From: a bacterium 210917-SL.2.15
Lineage (GTDB): Bacteria; Bacillota; Clostridia; Oscillospirales; Oscillospiraceae
DNA: 46,134 nt
Direction: 5' to 3'
Assembly (NCBI GenBank): GCA_020555605.1
Contig: JAJCJC010000020.1
Location: 1-46,134 of the forward strand
Within the stretch, counting starts at the first letter, position 1. Each line of letters opens with the position of its first letter. Shown in pieces: positions 39,384-46,134 of this stretch. A model generated the notes under the pieces. The model was given only the letters and a program-made list of their open reading frames with translations, had not been told where the DNA came from and ran no database searches. The position numbers and the translations under genes are program-made.

Positions 39384-40286
39384 TTGGATCAGGAACCACT
39401 ACCGCAGATTCATTTGATCCGCGATACAGACTTATCCGTCTTTGCGTATGAGCTCCATATTTTTGCCGGAGATTTTCTCAGGGAATGCGAATTCAATATG
39501 CGTTCTCTGGCGACAAATGCCGGGGCTGATTCCATTGCCATCATGGGGAAAAATCACATGTGGCTTTCCGACGCTTTGTTTGCTTATTGTTCTACGGCAG
39601 ATCTTCATCAAATGATCTTAACAACGGAGTTTATCGGAGCGAGGGCTTTCCTGTTTCATACGGATCGCAGAGAGGGCGGTCACTTGTACGGAGATGTCCT
39701 GATGATGGATTTAGACACGCTGCGGCAGGATATAAAACGAAATATCCTCTATCCCTGCGGCGTCAATATCGAACGCAAAGATGGTTCAGTGGCTACGGTC
39801 AGCCTGAAAGAATGGACTGGAATGGAGCTTTACGAAAAAGATGCTCTGAAAAGCTGGGGATTTTCTTATGCCCCGAATCAAGTTACGGAATGGCAGTACC
39901 ACTATTCCACGATGTTCAGACAGTGGATGGATCAGGCATTTCGTTATATGCCCCAGGATTTAGAAGAACGCCTGAATATGCAATATATGGAGGCAGCCCA
40001 GAACCCGGATATGGATAAGTACCGCATACCACAGGGAACGGCAAAGCAGATGCTTCTTTATGACGAAGCCCCTGTGTATCGCCTTCTTCCATCCGGTTCG
40101 GAGAAAATTGCGCCCATCGCGGCAATCTCTACGGGCCTGTGGTATGAAAATTACCGGGAGTTTGCCATTGCACCGGAGGATTTAGGCGCTCTGGACAAAC
40201 TGATCCGCAGGGAAACTGACCGGCTCACAGGAAACCTCCCACAACTTCACAAAAACGAAGAACGTCGCCCTGCCCCGGAGCGATAA
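39384..40286 (+). CDS. Conserved ICE protein of unknown function
   Basis: This 300-residue protein (MDQEPLPQIHLIRDTDLSVF, then FAYELHIFAGDFLRECEFNM and HTDRREGGHLYGDVLMMDLD) has no membrane segment and no motif I recognise. The C-terminus has PRYR-like linkers and ends APER. TTG 39384 has AGGAGG upstream at 39371-39376. It lies in a run of ICE genes in the same direction, between the HTH protein and the LPD1-type protein. Function unknown. Confidence 0.65.
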   Translation: MDQEPLPQIHLIRDTDLSVFAYELHIFAGDFLRECEFNMRSLATNAGADSIAIMGKNHMWLSDALFAYCSTADLHQMILTTEFIGARAFLFHTDRREGGHLYGDVLMMDLDTLRQDIKRNILYPCGVNIERKDGSVATVSLKEWTGMELYEKDALKSWGFSYAPNQVTEWQYHYSTMFRQWMDQAFRYMPQDLEERLNMQYMEAAQNPDMDKYRIPQGTAKQMLLYDEAPVYRLLPSGSEKIAPIAAISTGLWYENYREFAIAPEDLGALDKLIRRETDRLTGNLPQLHKNEERRPAPER

Positions 40287-40316
40287 GAATTTTACACTGA
40301 CTGGAGGTGATGAAGA

Positions 40317-42341
40317 TTGGCAGGAGTGCATGAAGATTTCGGCGAAAAGATCGGCGGTGCTAAAAAAGATCTGTGGAAAGACCGCGGGCTGTATGCAGAT
40401 GATCTGGAAGCCATGAATGAGCGCGAAGCCGAAAAATTTGTGAAAAAGGATAATGTCTGGAAAAAGCCGGACTATGCAGCCATACTGGAGGAAGGGATTC
40501 CTCTTGGCGTGGTCTATTTTATCAAAAAAGCGAGGGACGGCTTAAACGCTTCCCCTCAGTATTACCGCACGGATGACACCCCGGAAAAACGGACCGCGAG
40601 ACAAAAGGAATATATAAAAACAGTTCGGGAATTGCAGGCAGTGCTTTCAGATGTCCGTACTGCGGAGGATGCTGTGAGAGCCTATGACCGCTTTTTCGTT
40701 GACAATGGATATTTAGAAAAGGTACAGGGCTGGGGAAGCGGAATCCATTACCGGGCAACGAAAAAGGGACAGGACAATCCCGTGATCACAAACAAATTGT
40801 CCAATACCATGCTGATCCGCTCGGCTGAATATTTTGAGCGCAACTTTACTCAGAAAGCAAAAAAGGAACAGTTTTGTGTTTCCAAAGAGCAGAAAATACC
40901 GAAAGGTTATGCGATCCACTTCAACGACGGGAAACATACCTATTCTAAAAATGAGGACTGGAAGCCCGGTACCTACTATGTGACAAAAGGCTATTCGATC
41001 CTGCGGACCAATTTTGAGACCAAAGAAGCTGCCCTGAAATGGGTGCAGGAACTTGCCAAAGGCAGGAACAAAAATGGGAAGATCCGGTTTGTCCCTCCCC
41101 AGCTCGCCCATGTCAAACGTACCGGCCCGGATTATCGGAATGGCGTGGAGATCACCGGACAGCATTATCTTGATACATTTGGGTTCCGCGGCGGCGAGTT
41201 TGGAAACTGGATGAACCAGAACGACCGTCAGACCTCCCTTAACATGGGATTTGAAGCACTAAAGGATTTGGCGTCAGCCCTTAAGATCAGCGATAAAGAT
41301 ATTGCTTATCAGGGAACACTTGCTATCGCTTTTGGTGCAAGAGGCAGTGGCAATGCTGCAGCTCATTATGAACCTTTGCGTACAGTCATCAATCTTACAA
41401 AAATGCACGGGGCCGGTTCCCTGGCACATGAATGGTGGCATGGACTTGACGATTATCTTGGTACAAAGATGGGAGCAAAAGGGATGCTGTCAGAACAGCC
41501 CCACCTCTATGCGCCGTTCCAAAAACTCATTGACACCATGAAGTATAAACCGGAAACACCGGAACAGGCAGCAAAGCGCACGGAAGCACAAACAGAACGC
41601 ACCCGGAAAAATGCGGCAAGCTGGCTGGATTCCTCGGTTCTTGCCTCCCTGAAACGGTATGGCAATGAGGAACAGATGGAAACCTACGCAGTCTTGCGGG
41701 AAGCATTTTTGTCCGGCGAACCCGGCTCTGTGGAACAGATCAGCGCATTTAAGAAGAATGTTACCGGCCGGGTAATTCCCAAAAGTGAACGGGAACGGCT
41801 GGAAATTTTTGAGCGTATGCTTTCCGGGATGCAGGCGCAGGAAGCTCCGCAGATTGGACGGACGGAAACTGATTTTTACCGTAATTCGGTACGCATGGGA
41901 AAAGAATGTGAAAAAGACGGCGGTTATTGGGACAGCAATGTGGAAATGACAGCCAGAGCCTTTGCCTGTTATATCAAGGACAAACTGCCCTACACATCGG
42001 ATTATCTGGCAGGCCATGCCGACTGTGCCCTTACCCTGGTTTCCGGTAAAGACGGAGAAATGGAGGTATTGAAAGCCTTCCCTGTGGGGGAAGAACGCCG
42101 TGCGATCAACGCTGTTTTTGACGAGATCATTCAGGATTTGAAACGGGAACAGCTATTGACCCATGCCGATGTAACGTTTCCCCTCTCTGTTTCTGAACTT
42201 CGTGAGGCAGCGGACGGTCAGCTATCCATGTTCGGCGTCGGCCGTCCTTCCGTGATGGATCAGCTTGCGGCAAACAGACCGGCAGATAAAAAATCACCGG
42301 CACAGACGGTTTCCAGAAAAAACCATGAGCCGGAAATATAG
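40317..42341 (+). CDS. Polyvalent protein with LPD1-like, metallopeptidase-like domain
   Basis: This 674-residue protein has a central domain with TFGFRGGEFGNWMNQNDRQT, then LAIAFGARGSGNAAAHYEPL, then NLTKMHGAGSLAHEWWHGLD (HEWWH near residue 371). I recall this pattern as LPD1 of large polyvalent proteins; the HExxH could bind zinc. The C-terminal end has GRPSVMDQLAANRP, a copy of the shared motif. TTG 40317 follows GGAGG. Such proteins are often injected with DNA in phages or transferred by ICEs, suggesting a role in the recipient. Confidence is moderate. Confidence 0.75.
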   Translation: MAGVHEDFGEKIGGAKKDLWKDRGLYADDLEAMNEREAEKFVKKDNVWKKPDYAAILEEGIPLGVVYFIKKARDGLNASPQYYRTDDTPEKRTARQKEYIKTVRELQAVLSDVRTAEDAVRAYDRFFVDNGYLEKVQGWGSGIHYRATKKGQDNPVITNKLSNTMLIRSAEYFERNFTQKAKKEQFCVSKEQKIPKGYAIHFNDGKHTYSKNEDWKPGTYYVTKGYSILRTNFETKEAALKWVQELAKGRNKNGKIRFVPPQLAHVKRTGPDYRNGVEITGQHYLDTFGFRGGEFGNWMNQNDRQTSLNMGFEALKDLASALKISDKDIAYQGTLAIAFGARGSGNAAAHYEPLRTVINLTKMHGAGSLAHEWWHGLDDYLGTKMGAKGMLSEQPHLYAPFQKLIDTMKYKPETPEQAAKRTEAQTERTRKNAASWLDSSVLASLKRYGNEEQMETYAVLREAFLSGEPGSVEQISAFKKNVTGRVIPKSERERLEIFERMLSGMQAQEAPQIGRTETDFYRNSVRMGKECEKDGGYWDSNVEMTARAFACYIKDKLPYTSDYLAGHADCALTLVSGKDGEMEVLKAFPVGEERRAINAVFDEIIQDLKREQLLTHADVTFPLSVSELREAADGQLSMFGVGRPSVMDQLAANRPADKKSPAQTVSRKNHEPEI

Positions 42342-42359
42342 CAGGAGGTGAACAGCATT

Positions 42360-43190
42360 TTGGAAGAAAACAGGGATTACCATGCCTACCGGTATGGCGA
42401 CCACTTGACGCCGGGATCAGAGCTTAAAATTGAGCACAGCGTAGTTTGTGAAAATGTGGATATTTCTACACTGATCACAATGGGAACAGATAGCCTGGAA
42501 GCCATGCGCCAGGGAAGTATCGACGGGGAGCAGAAAGCCTATGAAATCGTGGTGGCTGCCGCAAAACAGTGGGAACAGCAGGCAGCGGCAACACAGACGA
42601 TCAACCGGGCTTTGGAATATCTTCGTACACCGGAGATCGAACATACAGGCAACCAGTGGAAAGACACCGATAACTGGAGGGCAGATCAGAAAATCAGCAA
42701 CCGGGTCTATCAGATGACCTGCAGTATTTGGGAAGATACGAAATATGACCGGGAAACCAAACAGAGTGTTCCGATTGCCTGGTATGTGACATGGGAAGTC
42801 CGTATTCATTCCCCGAAGCAGGGATATGGAGCAAAGATTGCCGGACAAAACCAGAAACGATATACAGATAAGAACGCAGCCATAAAATATCTGGACGGGC
42901 GAAAGAAAGCCTATTCCCATTTATTCACGGAAATTTCCCCGCCGATCCCGAAAGAATATGAGCACCATTTTATGGTTCACGGCACTCTTTTACCTGGCTA
43001 TACGGTTGAAGGACTGGAACAGGCCAAAACGGAACATGCCGCCGCCGAGGTTTCGGAGGGCGGTATTTTTACACCCAAAAACCGGGAGAAGCCTTCCGTC
43101 CTGGGGAAGCTCTCTGTGGCAAAAACTCAGGAAAAAACGCCAACCGCTCCCGGTACGGCAATGAAAAAGAAGGAGGATATACAATTATGA
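42360..43190 (+). CDS. Conserved ICE protein with shared C-terminal motif
   Basis: This protein of 276 residues starts MEENRDYHAYRYGDHLTPGS and contains IAWYVTWEVRIHSPKQGYGA and YLDGRKKAYSHLFTEISPPI. It resembles accessory domains of polyvalent ICE proteins, without known function. A C-terminal REKPSVLGKLSVAKT carries the shared motif. GTG 42348 overlaps the GGAGG, so TTG 42360 is preferred. Its stop overlaps the next ATG (43187). Confidence 0.65.
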   Translation: MEENRDYHAYRYGDHLTPGSELKIEHSVVCENVDISTLITMGTDSLEAMRQGSIDGEQKAYEIVVAAAKQWEQQAAATQTINRALEYLRTPEIEHTGNQWKDTDNWRADQKISNRVYQMTCSIWEDTKYDRETKQSVPIAWYVTWEVRIHSPKQGYGAKIAGQNQKRYTDKNAAIKYLDGRKKAYSHLFTEISPPIPKEYEHHFMVHGTLLPGYTVEGLEQAKTEHAAAEVSEGGIFTPKNREKPSVLGKLSVAKTQEKTPTAPGTAMKKKEDIQL

Positions 43191-43603
43191 AAGTGTTAAT
43201 GGTAGAGCCGGGCAAGTCCCCTTATGCTGCGGAGATCGAAAGTGGTCTGAAATCCTTGCAGGCGGCAGTGGGCGGAGATATTCAAGCGGTCTATCCGTAT
43301 GAGGACCCGGTGGCTCTGATCTGTAATGAAGAAGGCAAGCTGATGGGGCTGCCTCTGAACCGAGCTCTCTTTGACGATGACGGCCACATCTATGATATTG
43401 TGTCCGGGAATTTTCTGATCGTTGGTCTTGGTGAGGAAGATTTTACAGACCTTTCCCCGGACTTGATGGAGAAATACGGGGAGCAGTTCAAGTACCCTGA
43501 AAAATTTGCAAGGATTGCCGGCGAGATCATTGCAGTCAAGCAGCCTGCAACCAATGAACACCGGGAAAAACCGATGATGCACCATTCCGGCCCGGATTTG
43601 TAG
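43187..43603 (+). CDS. DUF3846 domain protein
   Basis: This 138-residue protein (MKVLMVEPGKSPYAAEIESG, then YPYEDPVALICNEEGKLMGL and NRALFDDDGHIYDIVSGNFL) is the well-known DUF3846 pattern of phage and ICE genes. The function is unknown. Its ATG overlaps the end of the previous gene by four bases, and the next gene starts 17 bases after its stop. Confidence 0.85.
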   Translation: MKVLMVEPGKSPYAAEIESGLKSLQAAVGGDIQAVYPYEDPVALICNEEGKLMGLPLNRALFDDDGHIYDIVSGNFLIVGLGEEDFTDLSPDLMEKYGEQFKYPEKFARIAGEIIAVKQPATNEHREKPMMHHSGPDL

Positions 43604-43620
43604 AAAGAAAGGAGCCAATT

Positions 43621-44436
43621 ATGTTAATGGCAGTAAATGAACCTTATGCCCTTATGGTGCAGCCGGACGATATTCTGATCTCTCCCCGTGAGGTAGATGA
43701 ACATTTTGGGACGATGGTATGCTTCCATCCCCGCTATGCGCTGGGCGACCATCACAACTATATGGACAAAGATGACTTCCTGCGGGAAATGTATTTAGAT
43801 ACCGTAGGACATGATGAAGCCGGCATGAAACGCTATGAACGGATGGTAAACATTGTAAGCAGCCGTTTCCGGCATGGACCAAAGACAGAGGAACGGGCGA
43901 TCGATGAAGCAATGCAGAAAGTAATTTCGGAAAAGTATCTGATGCTCCCCCTCTATCTCTACGACCACTCCGGTCTTGCCATGAGTACAGAAAGTTTCTC
44001 AGGCAGGGCTCCTCATGCAGAATGGGACAGCGGACAGGTCGGCTGGATCTATGTTTCCAAAGAAGATGCCCTAAAGGAATTTGACGCTGACAAGATGACC
44101 GGCGCCATCCGGCAGAAAGCGGACGCACTGATGCGCAGCGAAGTCGCTGCTTACGATTCCTATCTGCGTGGCGAATGTTATGGGTTTGAGCTTTATAAAA
44201 ACGGGGAGCTGTCGGATAGCTGCTGGGGCTTTATGGGTAACTTTTCCGATGTGTTGAAAGATATGGCGGAATACCTCCCGGATGAGTGCAAAGGGATGGT
44301 CGATCATCTGGAGGAACAGGAACGCCCGGCTACGATCATCAAGACGCTTTTGAAACATGCTAAAATTCAGGTCGATCAGGCAGCAAAAGCCTTTGAACAC
44401 GCTTCCCGACAGCAGGTTCTTGGGGAAAGCCGGTAA
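43621..44436 (+). CDS. Conserved ICE/phage protein of unknown function
   Basis: This 271-residue protein has the pattern YLMLPLYLYDHSGLAMSTES, then EWDSGQVGWIYVSKEDALKE, found in proteins of ICEs and phages. No enzymatic motif is seen. AAAGGAG lies upstream. Neighbours are DUF3846 and pcfB. I could not assign a domain name. Confidence 0.7.
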   Translation: MLMAVNEPYALMVQPDDILISPREVDEHFGTMVCFHPRYALGDHHNYMDKDDFLREMYLDTVGHDEAGMKRYERMVNIVSSRFRHGPKTEERAIDEAMQKVISEKYLMLPLYLYDHSGLAMSTESFSGRAPHAEWDSGQVGWIYVSKEDALKEFDADKMTGAIRQKADALMRSEVAAYDSYLRGECYGFELYKNGELSDSCWGFMGNFSDVLKDMAEYLPDECKGMVDHLEEQERPATIIKTLLKHAKIQVDQAAKAFEHASRQQVLGESR

Positions 44437-44487
44437 AAAGTTATTTCCATATTATAAATACCGATTTTATCAGAAAGGAGGATGCTC

Positions 44488-44958
44488 TTGCAGGAAGATC
44501 TCGAACAACGAACGGTTTCTGTTTCTATACAGGCAGCAAAACTGTCAGGGCGGGTACTGCGTGCGGCTATTGCTGCGGTACTCCAAAAGATGGAACAGGA
44601 ACGCACAATGCCAAAAGTCGGGCGCAACAGCATGAAGCGGCTGACTTATAAAGACCCCGGAGCCAATACCATTGAAGTTTCAGGGCGAATCCGCTCTTTT
44701 GAACGGTATGCCAGAAAACATCAGGTACGCTACCATATAGAAAAGGAACTTGGGACCGATCCCCCAAAATGGACGGTATATTTCAAGGCAAACCAGGCGG
44801 ATGCACTGACGGCAGCTTTTAAGGAATATACAAAGAAAGACCTTACACGCAGCAGCAGACCGTCGCTGCTTACACAGCTTCATAAGTTCAAAGAACTGGC
44901 ACAGTCGCTTGGTCGTGACCGTGTAAAGAACAAAGAACACGGAGGACCGGAACGATGA
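44488..44958 (+). CDS. pcfB: PcfB-like conjugation accessory protein
   Basis: This protein of 156 residues (MQEDLEQRTVSVSIQAAKLS, then IAAVLQKM and FERYARKHQVRYHIEKELGT, DPPKWTVYFKANQADALTAA) is the PcfB/DUF3801 family encoded before the VirD4 coupling protein. PcfB helps deliver the relaxosome to VirD4. Its tail contains SSRPSLLTQLHKFKE, a copy of the shared motif. TTG 44488 is chosen because GGAGG (44477-44481) directly abuts ATG 44482. Its stop overlaps the next ATG. Confidence 0.85.
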   Translation: MQEDLEQRTVSVSIQAAKLSGRVLRAAIAAVLQKMEQERTMPKVGRNSMKRLTYKDPGANTIEVSGRIRSFERYARKHQVRYHIEKELGTDPPKWTVYFKANQADALTAAFKEYTKKDLTRSSRPSLLTQLHKFKELAQSLGRDRVKNKEHGGPER

Positions 44959-45974
44959 AGATCGATGCAGAAACACTGAAAAAACAGGTCATTCTCCATC
45001 TTCCGTATCTTCTGTTTCTTCTGGTATTTGCCAAGCTGGGCGAGGCGGTGCGTCTGGCTCCTGGAGCAGACGCTTCCCAAAAGCTGTTAGGACTGTCCGA
45101 AGGCTTTGCCCTTGCGTTTCAGAATATGTGGCCGGGGGCGGCAATGGACTGGCTGATCGGTTTATGCGGTGCAGCCATTATGCGGCTGGCAGTCTATCTT
45201 AGAGGGAAAGACGCTAAGAAATACCGCAAAAATGTGGAATACGGTTCAGCCCGTTGGGGAAATAAAGCCGATATTGCCCCGTTTATGGACCCAAAGCCGG
45301 AAAACAATATCATTCTTACCCAAAGTGAAGGACTAATGTTAAACGGAAGGCCCAAAAATCCGGCCAATGCAAGAAATAAAAATGTACTGGTAGTCGGAGG
45401 ATCAGGTTCGGGAAAAACGCGCTTTTTCATCAAGCCCAATCTGATGCAAATGCACAGTTCCTACGTCGTCACCGATCCGAAAGGTACAGTTCTTGTGGAA
45501 TGCGGAAAGATGTTGCAGCGAGGCACGCCAAAGCTGGACAAGGACGGAAAGCCTGTGCGTAATGAAAAAGGAAAGATCATCTATGAGCCCTATAAAATAC
45601 GGGTATTCAATACGATCAATTTTCAGAAAAGTATGCACTTTAACCCATTCGCCTACATTCACTCCGAGAAAGATATTTTGAAGATCGTCACGACTCTGAT
45701 CGCCAATACCAAAGGCGAAGGAAAAGCCGGAGACGATTTCTGGGTCAAAGCAGAAACCTTGCTTTATACGGCACTGATCGGATATATCTACTATGAAGCT
45801 CCGGTAAACGAACAGAATTTTGCCACACTGGTAGAAATGCTGAACGCAATGGAGGTCCGTGAGGATGACGAGTCATTCAAAAATGCCGTTGACCTTCTCT
45901 TTGACGCTCTGGAACAGAAAGACCCGGATCATTTTGCCCTGCGTCAATATAAAAAATATAAGCTCGCTGCCGGT
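44955..45974 (+). pseudogene. virD4: VirD4-like coupling protein (CD1115 type), interrupted by insertion
   Basis: The first 340 residues of a conjugative coupling ATPase are present: N-terminal membrane helices (about 10-30 and 62-80), VEYGSARWGNKADIAPFMDP near 100, Walker A VVGGSGSGKTRFF near 149, VVTDPKGTVLVECGKML near 180 and YKKYKLAAG near 340. After GCC GGT (45972-45974) the homology to VirD4 stops and foreign DNA continues in the same frame into a serine recombinase gene. Walker B and the C-terminal domains are missing from the window. The coupling protein is required to pass the relaxosome to the mating channel, so this copy is non-functional. ATG 44955 overlaps the pcfB stop. Confidence 0.88.
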
Positions 45975-46061
45975 GTTGTATGCTCTAAAAGACTTCTTAA
46001 TCAAGCAGTTGGGAAGTCTCTTAGAACACACAACCTAAAACCGAAGAAAGGAGCGCAAGTT
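45975..46061. other. Left end of the inserted element
   Basis: The 87 bases between the virD4 break and the recombinase start contain AGACTTC (45990-45996) and GAAGTCT (46013-46019), an inverted repeat that could be a recombinase site, and a ribosome binding site GAAAGGAG. No other gene. Confidence 0.5.
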
Positions 46062-46134
46062 ATGAGAAAAAACGAGAAAATCACAGCTCTGTACGAACGA
46101 CTGAGCCGTGATGACTTTGGCAAAGATGATGACC
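46062..46134 (+). CDS. Serine recombinase, 5' end (continues beyond window)
   Basis: ATG 46062 opens MRKNEKITALYERLSRDDFG KDDD, the start of large serine recombinases of the TnpX/Tn4451/Tn5397 sort; YERLSRDD contains the catalytic Ser. GAAAGGAG is eight bases upstream. The frame is the same as virD4 upstream, with no stop between, so a fused product is possible. This recombinase probably caused the insertion. Confidence 0.85.
   Translation, partial: MRKNEKITALYERLSRDDFGKDDD

Overview
The window is almost entirely mobile DNA of a gut-type Bacillota (Clostridia) host. The conjugation genes (Maff-2, VirB6-like, PrgI, VirB4 of the CD1110 type, CD1108-type NlpC/P60 protein, DUF4315, DUF4366, TopB, giant methylase-helicase, MobC, relaxase, PcfB, VirD4) are those of Tn1549/CTn-like integrative conjugative elements (ICEs) common in Clostridioides, Faecalibacterium and relatives. 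No rRNA, tRNA, CRISPR array or clear chromosomal gene was seen.

Layout. (A) 96-22480, + strand: the Maff-2 to relaxase half of the ICE, starting inside a decapitated Maff-2 gene. It has one cargo gene (AAA/DUF4143 ATPase, 6756-7952) between two terminators. A complete tnpV gene (12657-13004) lies in another reading frame inside the 2776-residue helicase. The half ends in a strong terminator and a hairpin-rich stretch that may be oriT. (B) 22696-26272, - strand: two proteins with near-identical WXG100-like N-termini and unrelated C-termini (HExxH metallopeptidase-like; ParB-like), two small acidic proteins and an M48 membrane protease. This looks like an uncharacterised toxin/immunity cassette. 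(C) 26535-28380, - strand: AT-rich wreckage comprising a relaxase tail, an ABC exporter lacking half its nucleotide-binding domain, and the last codons of its partner. (D) 28376-31860, - strand: a serine-recombinase module (large recombinase, small recombinase with Ala at the catalytic Ser position, TnpW, a 66-aa protein, a sigma-like factor) that cuts the ABC operon. (E) 32106-36010, - strand: resistance cluster with a Cfr-type 23S rRNA methyltransferase fused to a cysteine-rich KTR domain, a P-loop kinase, remnants of zeta and epsilon, erm(B), an XRE regulator and the C-terminal end of a tyrosine integrase. (F) 36024-45974, + strand: the other half of an ICE of the same type, from replication (DUF6017, DUF3991/Toprim) through polyvalent-protein genes to pcfB and virD4. 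VirD4 is interrupted at 45974 by the start of another serine-recombinase element that runs off the window.

In an integrated ICE of this family the usual order is rep - pcfB - virD4 - Maff-2 - virB4 - relaxase - cargo - int. Here region F follows A-E, so the window is a circular permutation. It is either an excised or circular form cut between virD4 and Maff-2, two tandem elements, or a rearrangement. Both cut points (about 95 and 45974) carry foreign sequence.

Together the genes give DNA processing (relaxase, MobC, TopB, helicase), a mating channel (VirB4, VirB6-like, PrgI, CD1108, PcfB/VirD4) and cargo that protects ribosomes from several drug classes (cfr and erm(B) products modify 23S rRNA). 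Conjugation through VirD4 is probably defective unless complemented. A recurring C-terminal motif, [RK]PS[VL][LM]xxL, links at least five otherwise unrelated element proteins across both halves.
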